Positions 18,456 through 27,582 of a stretch of 64,000 nucleotides of DNA are shown here, piece after piece (position 1 is the stretch's first letter; every line of letters begins with the position of its first letter). The stretch lies in contig JAJFGN010000004.1 in NCBI GenBank assembly GCA_021776115.1, positions 62,001-126,000 on the forward strand. The letters run 5' to 3'. The stretch comes from Kiloniellaceae bacterium. Its GTDB lineage: Bacteria; Pseudomonadota; Alphaproteobacteria; Kiloniellales; J153. The notes under the pieces were generated by a model, which had not been told where the DNA came from, did no database searches, and worked only from the letters and a program-made list of their open reading frames with translations. A program made the position numbers and the translations under genes.

Positions 18456-18572
18456 TTACTTGCGGGTCTTCGGCACTCCGCCGGACGCGATTGAGGCCCA
18501 GGCCAAGGTGATGGAAAACGCCAGAAATATGATGAATACGGCCGCTAGGTAAATCGATCCGGCAGCGGTCAT
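18456..18572 (-). CDS. Small single-pass membrane protein (38 aa)
   Basis: MTAAGSIYLAAVFIIFLAFSITLAWASIASGGVPKTRK with GGAGG Shine-Dalgarno just upstream (GTGGAGGTTTGGG-ATG). Confidence 0.5.
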   Translation of the reverse strand: MTAAGSIYLAAVFIIFLAFSITLAWASIASGGVPKTRK

Positions 18573-18693
18573 CCCAAACCTCCACATGATAATTGTGGGT
18601 ATTATCGGGCCCCCGGCGGTCTTTTCGGTCTTTGATGCCAATCGACAAACCGGGCCGTTCAGCCAGCGCGAATGGAGAAAAGTGCGGATTCCC

Positions 18694-18767
18694 TGGAGGC
18701 CCGGGCCGGAATCGAACCGACGTACGGGGCTTTGCAGGCCCCTGCATAACCACTCTGCCACCGGGCC
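18694..18767 (-). tRNA. tRNA-Cys (GCA)
   Basis: Minus strand GGCCCGGTGGCAGAGTGGTTATGCAGGGGCCTGCAAAGCCCCGTACGTCGGTTCGATTCCGGCCCGGGCCTCCA; anticodon GCA. Confidence 0.95.
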
Positions 18768-18858
18768 GGGGGCGGGCGATCGCAGCGCGATCGGCGGGAG
18801 CCGGACATTACGGATGGCCTCTAGGCCGGTCAAGCATACACGGGGCGCGTAACTCAGG

Positions 18859-18930
18859 TATCCGGCGAGCTAGAGCTACCCTGAGAGCCTGGGCTATCCT
18901 GTGAGCCAGCGTTACCCTGTGAGATTGTAT
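18859..18930. repeat. Four tandem degenerate 18-nt repeats
   Basis: TATCCGGCGAGCTAGAGC / TACCCTGAGAGCCTGGGC / TATCCTGTGAGCCAGCGT / TACCCTGTGAGATTGTAT. Confidence 0.6.
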
Positions 18931-19068
18931 TGCGTTCGCTCCGGACCTATAAGACCGAGTGGGCGAATTTAGCTGTAAAGGGCTTACTGGGGGTGCGCGG
19001 CCGGGCCGTGATCGCCGGGGCCGAGGGCACTAATCGTTTTCGATTGTCGTTCCATCATCGGGGTCGTC

Positions 19069-19725
19069 ATGACTGATTTCACCACTGCTCGCCGAAACAT
19101 GGTTGGATCTCAGCTGCGTACCAATAAGGTGACGAGCGAGGCCGTGCTGGAAGCTTTCGCGAATCTCCCCCGCGAGCTGTTCCTGCCCGAGGCGTTGCGA
19201 GGCACCGCCTACATAGACGAGGATATCGCACTAGGCGGCGGCCGCTGCATGATGGAGCCAATGGTGTTGGCAAGAATGCTGCAGGCGGCACGGCCCGGAC
19301 CAGCCGATATCGCGCTCGTTATAGGCTGCGGCTCCGGTTATGCGACCGCGATTCTATCGCGGATCGTGGCAACCGTGGTTGCGGTGGAATCGGAGGATCA
19401 ATCGGTTGAAGCCGCGAGTTCGGCCCTCTCGGACCTTGGGCTGGACAACGCGGTCGTCGTGAAAGGCGACATCACCCAGGGCTATCCTGGACAGGCGCCG
19501 TATAACGTCATTCTCCTTAACGGCACGGTCTCGCAAGTGCCGGCAATAATCCGGGACCAGCTAGCCGAAGGCGGCCGCTTAGTGGCCGTCGTGCGCGACA
19601 GCGACGGCATTGGCCGGGCAACCCTAATCGAGCGTCAGGGTGGCATGACATCCTCCCGGGTGCTGTTCGACGCAACCGTGCCTCAGCTACCGGAATTTGA
19701 GCCGGTTTCGGGTTTTGCCTTCTAA
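19069..19725 (+). CDS. Protein-L-isoaspartate O-methyltransferase family protein
   Basis: NKVTSEAVLEAFANLPRELFLPEALRGTAYIDEDIALGGGRCMMEPMVLARMLQ and VIGCGSGYATAILSRI SAM motif. Confidence 0.87.
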   Translation: MTDFTTARRNMVGSQLRTNKVTSEAVLEAFANLPRELFLPEALRGTAYIDEDIALGGGRCMMEPMVLARMLQAARPGPADIALVIGCGSGYATAILSRIVATVVAVESEDQSVEAASSALSDLGLDNAVVVKGDITQGYPGQAPYNVILLNGTVSQVPAIIRDQLAEGGRLVAVVRDSDGIGRATLIERQGGMTSSRVLFDATVPQLPEFEPVSGFAF

Positions 19726-19785
19726 TAGCGGCCTGGACCTCAGCGCTTCCTTGGCCGGTGCGTTACTGACCTGTTAACCTTATTT

Positions 19786-21282
19786 GTGCTTACTTGGCGG
19801 GACTTTGTTACACTTGCCATGAAAACTGGCTCACGGCCCGCTCCGGCGGTAAGGGATTTAATGACCTCTAGGCGAACATATCCAGGTTGTGCCCATGCGC
19901 GGGACAGAAGGCTGCGGCTGGCCGCCGGCGTTCTGCTAGGTGTCCTCGCATCGGTCAGTCTTGGCGCCGGCACCCCTGCTGGGGCGCAGACGCTTGGCGA
20001 GGCCCTGGCCAACGCTTACACGACCAACCCCACACTGCGTGCGGCCCGGGCCCAATTGCGAGGGGTGAATGAGGGTGTCCCGCAGGCGCTGTCAAACTGG
20101 CGGCCACGTGTGACCGTTTCTGGCTCGATAGGCCAGCAGTATACAGACCAGGAAACCGCGACCTTCTCCGGCAGCGGAAGCAGCACGCCCACCGATGGGT
20201 CGCTCACGGTAACACAACCGATCTATCGCGGTGGGCGCACGGTTGCCGGGACACTGGCCGCCGAAAACGATGTCCGCGCCCAGCGTTCGGATCTGCTATC
20301 GGTTGAGCAGGCGATACTGCTGAACGCGGTCAGCGCCTATATGGACGTCTGGCGCGACCTTGCCGTGGTCGAGCTAAATTTCAACAACGAACGCGTGATT
20401 CGCCGGCAACTGGAGGCGACACAGGATCGTTTCACAGTCGGCGAGGTAACCCGTACCGACGTGGCGCAGGCGGAAACCAGATTGGCGTCCGCCACGGCGC
20501 AGCGAATTCAAGCGGAAGGTAGCCTCGCCAGCAACAAAGCCATCTTTCAGGAGGTTATTGGGCTTGAACCCAATAAATTGGGCGCACCGCAATTAGTTAC
20601 CGCGCTACCGGGCCAGCTAGAAGAAGTTGTCGCCCTGGCGATCGCGCGCAATCCAGATGTACTTTCCGCGACCTTCGCCGAGAAAGCAGCGCAAAATCGT
20701 GTCCGCGAAGTCACCGGGGAATTGTTACCTGACGTTCAGTTGCGCGCGACGGCGAGCCGGAACGACGACTCGACACAGCGCGATACAACGGTTGAGCAGG
20801 CCTCGGTACTGGCGGAATTGTCGATCCCACTCTATCAACAGGGCGCTGTCACAAGCCGGGTGCGCCAGGCCAAGCAAGTCTCCAGCCAGCGCCGGGTCGA
20901 GATTGAAGAGCGCCGCCGCCGCGCGGAGCAAGAAGCTATCAGCGCATGGGAAAGTCTGCTGACCGCGAGGGCGCAGATCGTTTCTTTCGAGTCCGGCGTC
21001 CGCTCCGCCGAGATCGCGCTCGAAGGCGTAAGTCAGGAAAATTTGGTCGGCGCGCGAACGATTCTTGACATATTGGATGCCGAACAAGAGCTGCTTGACG
21101 CCCGTGTAAGCCTAGTCCGCTCGGAACGAGATGAAGTCGTGGCCTCATTTCAGATCTTGGCGGTCACAGGGCGCCTGACCGCGCCTGAATTGGCTCTACC
21201 TGTTACGGTTTACGATCCGGACGAGGACTATCGGAAAGTGCGGAACCGTTGGTTCGGGCTAGCCGCACCCGGCGCGGAATGA
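19786..21282 (+). CDS. tolC: TolC family outer membrane protein (start may be 19861)
   Basis: TLGEALANAYTTNPTLRAARAQLRGVNEGVPQA...duplicated coiled-coil architecture typical of TolC. Confidence 0.9.
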   Translation: MLTWRDFVTLAMKTGSRPAPAVRDLMTSRRTYPGCAHARDRRLRLAAGVLLGVLASVSLGAGTPAGAQTLGEALANAYTTNPTLRAARAQLRGVNEGVPQALSNWRPRVTVSGSIGQQYTDQETATFSGSGSSTPTDGSLTVTQPIYRGGRTVAGTLAAENDVRAQRSDLLSVEQAILLNAVSAYMDVWRDLAVVELNFNNERVIRRQLEATQDRFTVGEVTRTDVAQAETRLASATAQRIQAEGSLASNKAIFQEVIGLEPNKLGAPQLVTALPGQLEEVVALAIARNPDVLSATFAEKAAQNRVREVTGELLPDVQLRATASRNDDSTQRDTTVEQASVLAELSIPLYQQGAVTSRVRQAKQVSSQRRVEIEERRRRAEQEAISAWESLLTARAQIVSFESGVRSAEIALEGVSQENLVGARTILDILDAEQELLDARVSLVRSERDEVVASFQILAVTGRLTAPELALPVTVYDPDEDYRKVRNRWFGLAAPGAE

Positions 21283-21317
21283 AATGGTCCATTGAGGACG
21301 CCTGGAAGATTTGAGCG

Positions 21318-22040
21318 ATGAGTGACGCGAGTGCCCAAGCTGAACCGTCAATGGAGGAAATCCTCGCCTCCATAAGGCGGATTATATCGGAAGACGACCC
21401 TGCCGAAGGCGATGCCCCAGAGGCCGCGGCCGCACCCGAAGCTTCGCCAGAGCCGGAACCGGAGCCGCAGCCGGAACCGGAGCCTCAGCCAGAACCGGAG
21501 TCAGAACCGGAGCCGGAAACCGAGGCCGAGTCGGGCGACAGCGATGTGCTCGAATTGACCCAGAAGGTCAATCCGGACGGTTCAATAACGGACTTGGAAG
21601 CGGCTGCCGCGGAGGAACCCGCCGACATTTCCGACACCCTGGCCGAGGCATTTCCGGATGAGCCTGCTCCCGAGCCCGAGGAGGCGGCAGCGCCAGAGCC
21701 AGAGCCAGAACCTGACGCCGATACCGATGCCGAACCGGAGATGGTGACCGAACCGGTGGATACGGAACCGATGGACGCCGATTCAGACGGCGAAGGCCTG
21801 GTTTCGCCGCCCGTAGAGACGGCCGCCGCCGGATCCTTCACGGAGCTGGCCCGTGCGGTCAGTGCCGCCAGAGTCGATTCCTTGGTGCAGATCGGCGATG
21901 GCCGAACCCTTGAGCAGATTGTACGCGAAGCCCTGACGCCGGAACTTAAAGCCTGGCTTGATACCAACCTCGCGGCGTTGGTAGAACAGATCGTACGCGA
22001 GGAGGTCAAGAGGTTGGTCCGCCGCGCCGAGGATCAGTAA
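21318..22040 (+). CDS. popZ: Polar organizing protein PopZ family (DUF2497)
   Basis: N-terminal EPSMEEILASIRRIISED, acidic Pro/Glu-rich linker, C-terminal VREALTPELKAWLDTNLAALVEQIVREEVKRL; position between tolC and valS. Confidence 0.85.
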   Translation: MSDASAQAEPSMEEILASIRRIISEDDPAEGDAPEAAAAPEASPEPEPEPQPEPEPQPEPESEPEPETEAESGDSDVLELTQKVNPDGSITDLEAAAAEEPADISDTLAEAFPDEPAPEPEEAAAPEPEPEPDADTDAEPEMVTEPVDTEPMDADSDGEGLVSPPVETAAAGSFTELARAVSAARVDSLVQIGDGRTLEQIVREALTPELKAWLDTNLAALVEQIVREEVKRLVRRAEDQ

Positions 22041-22194
22041 GTCAGGGTTTTCGATATCGGGCTTGGCCGCACGGTCTAGGACGTATTAAGGCCGGCAGCG
22101 CGGACGTGCTTCTTCCAGGACAAGTCCCGTGATGCCCCAGAGCCCGATCCCTTGACGCCTTTATCGCATCGGCCAGCCTAACAAAAGGATAGCC

Positions 22195-24843
22195 ATGCTG
22201 GATAAGACCTATCGGCCCGCAGAGGTCGAGGCGAAGCATTACGCCCATTGGGAAAAGAGTGGTGATTTCGCCGCTCACACGGACTCCAATGCCGCCCCCT
22301 ACACGATCATGATGCCGCCGCCCAACGTGACGGGCAGCTTGCATATGGGCCATGCCCTCAATTCAACCATCCAAGATATCCTAACCCGGTATCACCGCAT
22401 GCGCGGGCGCGACGCGCTTTGGCAACCGGGCATGGATCACGCCGGGATCGCGACTCAGATGGTTGTCGAGCGGCAGCTGGGCACGCAAGGAATCCATAGG
22501 CGCGATCTCGGCCGCGCGGCCTTCATCGAAAAAGTATGGGAGTGGAAAGCGGAATCTGGGGGGACTATCACGCAGCAACTGCGCCGCTTGGGTACAACTC
22601 CCGATTGGCCGCGTGAACGTTTCACCATGGACGACGGCTTGTCCCGGGCGGTGCGCAAGGTTTTTGTCGACCTGCACAAGAAAGGCCTGATCTATCGCGA
22701 CAAGCGCCTGGTCAATTGGGACCCGAAGCTGCATACGGCGATCTCGGATCTGGAAGTCGAGCAGAAGGAAATCAAAGGCCATCTCTGGCACTTTAAGTAT
22801 CCGGTCGAGGGCGAGGAGGGGATTGCCATCGTGGTCGCCACGACCCGGCCCGAAACCATGCTGGGCGACACCGGCGTTGCCGTGCATCCGGAAGATGAGC
22901 GCTACACGCACCTCGTTGGCAAGCACGTGATCCTGCCGCTTGTCGGCCGGCGCATACCCATCGTCGCGGATGCCTATGCCGACCCGGAAACCGGCAGTGG
23001 CGCAGTAAAGATGACCCCCGCGCACGATTTCAACGACTTCGAGGTTGGCCGGCGGCAGAACTTGGAAATAGTCAATATTTTCGACGCCGATGCCCATCTC
23101 AATGACAATGTGCCCGAGCCCTACCGCGGCCTGGACCGCTACGAGGCGCGGAAACGGGTCGTCGCGGACTTGGAAGCGCAAGGCTTAGTCGAGAAGATCG
23201 AGGACCATGTCCACACCGTGCCGCACGGCGATCGCTCGGGCGTGGCCATCGAACCCTGGCTGACCGATCAATGGTATGTCGATGCCGCGACCTTGGCCAA
23301 ACCGGCGATCGAGGCGGTCGAGGACGGGCGCATCGTCTTCGTGCCGAAGCAGTGGGAGAACACCTACTTCGAGTGGATGCGCAATATCCAACCCTGGTGC
23401 GTGTCGCGGCAGATTTGGTGGGGCCATCAAATTCCAGCCTGGTACGGCCCCGACGGTAAGATCTTCGTCGAGTTGGACGAAGCAGCTGCACAAGCAGCGG
23501 CCGACTCCCATTACGGCGAGGCTGTCGCGCTTTCGCGTGACGAGGATGTGCTCGACACCTGGTTTTCCTCGGCGCTCTGGCCGTTCTCCACGCTCGGCTG
23601 GCCGGACCAAACGCCGGAGCTGGCCCGCTACTATCCCGGCGACGTCTTGGTCACCGGTTTCGACATCATCTTCTTCTGGGTCGCCCGGATGATCATGATG
23701 GGCCTGCACTTTATGGACGAAGTGCCGTTCCGCACCGTCTACATTCACGCCCTAGTGCGCGACGAGCGCGGCCAAAAAATGTCGAAGTCCAAGGGCAACA
23801 TCATCGATCCCTTGATGCTGATCGATAAGTACGGTTGCGACGCCCTGCGCTTTACCTTGACGGCCCTCATGGCGCAGGGTCGGGACATCAAATTGTCAGA
23901 ATCCCGAGTCGAAGGATATCGCAACTTCGTCACCAAGCTGTGGAACGCGGCGCGCTATTGCGAAATGAACGGCGCGGCCTTGGACGATACCTTCGACCCC
24001 ACGGCCTGCAAGTTAACGGTTAACCGCTGGATCATCGGCAAGGTGGTGGAGGCCGGCGCGCAGGTGGAAGAGTCCCTGGCAGCTTATCGCTTCAACGACG
24101 CGGCGACCGCCTTGTATCAATTCACTTGGAACATCTTCTGCGATTGGTATCTTGAGTTTACGAAGCCGATCTTGACCGGTACCGACGAGGCCGCCAAAGC
24201 CGAAACCCGAGCCACGACGGCGTGGGTGCTGGGCCGGCTCTTACACTATTTGCATCCGATCGTCCCTTTCGTGACCGAAGAACTTTGGGAACAACTGGGA
24301 GACGCGAAACGCGGGCCCCTGATAACCGCTGCCTGGCCTTCATTCGATGCGGCATGCATCGATAAACCGGCTTCGGTCGAGATGGATTGGGTCATCCGCT
24401 TGATCACCGAGGTGCGGGCCGTGCGCTCGGAGCTCAATGTTCCACCCAAAGCGCGCTTACCGCTCTTGGTCCGCGAAGCGGGGCCGGGTGTAGCGGAGCG
24501 GCTGGACACGCATCGCGATCTTCTTACTCGCCTGGCGCGCCTAGACTCGATCCAAAAGATCGATGGAGCGGCGGTCAGCGGCGCCGTGCCGATCGTTCTC
24601 GACGATACGACCGCCGTGCTGCCCTTGGCCGATGTTATCGACATTGCTCAGGAGCATGCGCGCCTTCAGCGCGAAGTCGACAAAGCTTCCGGTGAAATCG
24701 ACAAGATAGACAAGAAGCTCGCCAACCAAAGTTTTCTGGCCAAGGCGCCGGAAACCGTTGTCGAGGAGCAACGCGAACGCCGCGACGACTACACTCAATT
24801 GCGCAACAAGTTCGCAGCGGCCCTGGAGCGTTTAGCAGGATAG
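22195..24843 (+). CDS. valS: Valyl-tRNA synthetase
   Basis: [24 protein letters not shown]-terminal coiled coil. Confidence 0.97.
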   Translation: MLDKTYRPAEVEAKHYAHWEKSGDFAAHTDSNAAPYTIMMPPPNVTGSLHMGHALNSTIQDILTRYHRMRGRDALWQPGMDHAGIATQMVVERQLGTQGIHRRDLGRAAFIEKVWEWKAESGGTITQQLRRLGTTPDWPRERFTMDDGLSRAVRKVFVDLHKKGLIYRDKRLVNWDPKLHTAISDLEVEQKEIKGHLWHFKYPVEGEEGIAIVVATTRPETMLGDTGVAVHPEDERYTHLVGKHVILPLVGRRIPIVADAYADPETGSGAVKMTPAHDFNDFEVGRRQNLEIVNIFDADAHLNDNVPEPYRGLDRYEARKRVVADLEAQGLVEKIEDHVHTVPHGDRSGVAIEPWLTDQWYVDAATLAKPAIEAVEDGRIVFVPKQWENTYFEWMRNIQPWCVSRQIWWGHQIPAWYGPDGKIFVELDEAAAQAAADSHYGEAVALSRDEDVLDTWFSSALWPFSTLGWPDQTPELARYYPGDVLVTGFDIIFFWVARMIMMGLHFMDEVPFRTVYIHALVRDERGQKMSKSKGNIIDPLMLIDKYGCDALRFTLTALMAQGRDIKLSESRVEGYRNFVTKLWNAARYCEMNGAALDDTFDPTACKLTVNRWIIGKVVEAGAQVEESLAAYRFNDAATALYQFTWNIFCDWYLEFTKPILTGTDEAAKAETRATTAWVLGRLLHYLHPIVPFVTEELWEQLGDAKRGPLITAAWPSFDAACIDKPASVEMDWVIRLITEVRAVRSELNVPPKARLPLLVREAGPGVAERLDTHRDLLTRLARLDSIQKIDGAAVSGAVPIVLDDTTAVLPLADVIDIAQEHARLQREVDKASGEIDKIDKKLANQSFLAKAPETVVEEQRERRDDYTQLRNKFAAALERLAG

Positions 24844-24881
24844 CAAGCAGGGCGCCAAGGCATCCGACGGGGAGAAGACCG

Positions 24882-25256
24882 ATGAAGTTTTCAGTGTCCC
24901 ACTTGGAGGGGGCTTCTTTTGAAGATGGCGGCCTGCGTAGTTTTTTTGAATACCGGGATCTCGGTATCAAAGACTCTACAGGCGGAAAAGTTGGCGCCCA
25001 GGTTATTCGAGCCGCGGCCGGGAAGACCGCATCGGGCGAGACCCATCGCCATCAACTCGACTTTCAGATGGTCTATGTCCTCAAGGGTTGGGTCCGGTTT
25101 TGGTACGAAGGGCAGGGAGAGGTCCTGTTGAAGCCCGGATCCTGCGTGCATCAGCCACCCGGCATCGTGCACCGGGAGATCGCGCACTCGGACGATCTGG
25201 AATTGATCGAGATTACCCTGCCGGCCGATTTCGCTACCAAGCCACAAGGTGATTGA
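24882..25256 (+). CDS. Cupin-domain protein
   Basis: GETHRHQLDFQMVYVLKGWVRFWYEGQGEVLLKPGSCVHQPPGIVHRE. Confidence 0.8.
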   Translation: MKFSVSHLEGASFEDGGLRSFFEYRDLGIKDSTGGKVGAQVIRAAAGKTASGETHRHQLDFQMVYVLKGWVRFWYEGQGEVLLKPGSCVHQPPGIVHREIAHSDDLELIEITLPADFATKPQGD

Positions 25257-25300
25257 CCCAAAGCCAACTTCACGACGACCAGCGGGCCTATGGGGCCCGG

Positions 25301-25441
25301 TTAGATCAGCCAGATCGCCGACACGGCCACGGCTGCCCACACAACTAGACTCGTACTAAACCAATAAAACATCGCGTTTCTGGCTGACATAGCTTGGCTT
25401 TTAGGTGCGCTGCGGGAGCGGCGGTCGAGAACTTGTTCCAT
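25301..25441 (-). CDS. Possible small single-pass membrane protein (46 aa)
   Basis: MEQVLDRRSRSAPKSQAMSARNAMFYWFSTSLVVWAAVAVSAIWLI; basic N-terminus and one TM helix; weak SD. Confidence 0.35.
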   Translation of the reverse strand: MEQVLDRRSRSAPKSQAMSARNAMFYWFSTSLVVWAAVAVSAIWLI

Positions 25442-25623
25442 TAGGGCCGTCCATCCGAATGTTGGATTGTTCGCCGCATTATACCCACGATTGCGGCGCT
25501 GGGCCCCCACGACCGTTAGTTGACATATTAATGTCACCTGGCCCGAGTCGTCCAGCCGAGCCTAGGAAAATAGGCTTCAAAGAACCGTGTGAGCCGCGAC
25601 CGCCACGCTCAAGACTTCGTGAG

Positions 25624-27297
25624 TCAGAGAATATGGGCCTCGGCCAAGGTGCCGGGGCTGAAACGGATTTGGGGCCGCATGGCTTCCCCTGGTAGCGGCA
25701 CCGTCGCGCTCTGGGTCGTCGGTAAATGGATGCCCGGCGCCTTCTGACCGGCGCGGGCTTCGGCCCGCGCGCGTAGCTGGCTCACCAAATCATAGTGATC
25801 CGGTAACTTTTCTAGTAAGCGGAACTTCAAGTCATCCATGGCTTGCGAGAACCCGTTCCAATCCGCCGGCGATAGAATATCCTCGACCGGAAAAGACACG
25901 CCCTCGAAATAACGTTTCCCGAACAGGACTTGAATATAGCTCAGGTAGTTAAACAGGTGATTGTGCTCGATATCGTCGGCGCCTGGCAGCACCTGACGCC
26001 ACAGCTCGAGATTCTCGCGCAATGAGTCGGGAATCTCTATGTCGCCGCGTGCCGCTTCCCAAAACGCTGTGTCCGTGCGGTTCGAGACGCAGTAATGCAA
26101 AACGATAAAATCTCGAATCTCCGAGTAAGCGGTCTCGATTAGGCTGTTGTATCGGCGCGCGAGGCGCGGATCGAAGGTGCGATCCGGGAAATAGGCCCCC
26201 AGGTGGTGTAGTGAGCGCTGAATAAGAAAGATGGCGGTCGATTCAAGCGGTTCGATGAAGCCGCTGGATAGGCCAATGGCGACACAGTTGCCGACCCAGG
26301 TGCGCCGGGACCGGCCGACCCGCATCGACAACGCACGCGGCGTCGCGCCCTTTCCGGCTGGACCGAGGTGGGTTAGGAACTCCTCGGTTGCTTCGTCGTC
26401 GCTGCGGAACGCGCTGGAGAAAACATAGCCGGTGCCGATACGCGAATAGAGCGGCACACGCCAGGACCAGCCGGCGCCGAGGGCCGTCGATTGGGTAAAG
26501 GGGTCCAGCTTTGTCACATCCTCGTGCGGGAGTTGAACCGCCAACGCCCGGTCGCATAGGAGGTATTTGCTGTAAGGCACGAAGGGTTCGCCCAGCGCCT
26601 GCTGGATAATCAAACCTTTGAAGCCTGTGCAATCGATGACGAGCTCGACCGGGTAGCTGCCGCGCGTGCGCAAGGTTAGCGAGTCGATGAAACCCTTTTC
26701 GCCGAGCTTCACCTCGTCGACATCGTCCTGGATATATTCGACTCCGCGCTGCAGGGCTATTTCCTTCAGGTACTGGGCGAAAAGCCCGGCGTCGAGATGA
26801 TACGCGTAGCGCAAATCATCTTCCGGATCGCGCTCGGGCCCGCGCGGGGCCCGGCGGGCGTTCATCACGGCACGGCACGGGGTCAGAGCATCCGAGGCGT
26901 CCGCACGGCCGTCCCGGTTGGCGAACTTATGAAAATAGTACCCGGTGCTGATGTCGCGCATCTCGCTGGTCACCCCCTGGAAGGGGTGGATGTAATCGCA
27001 TGGCCTGCCGTCCGGATCCTTGTCCCAATTCACGAAACGGACCCCCAGCTTGAAGGAGGCGTTACAGCGCAGGAAGAATTCGTCTTCGTCTATGCCCAAT
27101 TGCTTCAGCCAGCTGGTCATAGACGGTACCGTCGCCTCGCCGACCCCAACAGTCGGGACGTTTGGGGATTCAATGAGGGTGACCCGCATGCCCTGGCCGC
27201 CGGGCCGGGACGCAAAGCGAGTCGCCAGGAACACGGCTGACATCCAACCGGCGGTCCCGCCACCGACGACCGTTATGTGGCGAATCTGGTTACTCAT
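25624..27297 (-). CDS. Flavin-dependent (tryptophan) halogenase family protein
   Basis: GGGTAGWMSA FAD motif; GVGEATVPSM; Lys motif NASFKLGVRFVNW; WxWx(I/V)P motif GWSWRVPL; Glu motif FIEPLESTAIFLIQ. Confidence 0.9.
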   Translation of the reverse strand: MSNQIRHITVVGGGTAGWMSAVFLATRFASRPGGQGMRVTLIESPNVPTVGVGEATVPSMTSWLKQLGIDEDEFFLRCNASFKLGVRFVNWDKDPDGRPCDYIHPFQGVTSEMRDISTGYYFHKFANRDGRADASDALTPCRAVMNARRAPRGPERDPEDDLRYAYHLDAGLFAQYLKEIALQRGVEYIQDDVDEVKLGEKGFIDSLTLRTRGSYPVELVIDCTGFKGLIIQQALGEPFVPYSKYLLCDRALAVQLPHEDVTKLDPFTQSTALGAGWSWRVPLYSRIGTGYVFSSAFRSDDEATEEFLTHLGPAGKGATPRALSMRVGRSRRTWVGNCVAIGLSSGFIEPLESTAIFLIQRSLHHLGAYFPDRTFDPRLARRYNSLIETAYSEIRDFIVLHYCVSNRTDTAFWEAARGDIEIPDSLRENLELWRQVLPGADDIEHNHLFNYLSYIQVLFGKRYFEGVSFPVEDILSPADWNGFSQAMDDLKFRLLEKLPDHYDLVSQLRARAEARAGQKAPGIHLPTTQSATVPLPGEAMRPQIRFSPGTLAEAHIL

Positions 27298-27582
27298 GCT
27301 CGTTTCGTCTCTATCGCGCCCAAACGGCAAAATCTTGTGCAATCCCGGCCAACGGTAGCGCGCCTGTCCTAGCGCACCAAGGGTAGGGCCTGCTCAGCGC
27401 GATCACAATGTCGTTGCATACTTGCCGGCGGGCCGTCCCTCGACAGCGGCGCCGTGCCCTGGAAGCCGGAGGTCACTCGCCCGCGCGTATACGGCTTGCC
27501 GAAAAAGCATTGGTCGCCCTACCGCTACACCGCTATCCTCTCTGTCCGGATCAAGCGATACTTTAACAGGATATGGCTTCCC

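Noticed and set aside
18456-18833. 125-aa minus-strand ORF as listed
   Set aside because: It runs through tRNA-Cys from a TTG codon; only the final 38 codons have an SD and membrane-protein character.
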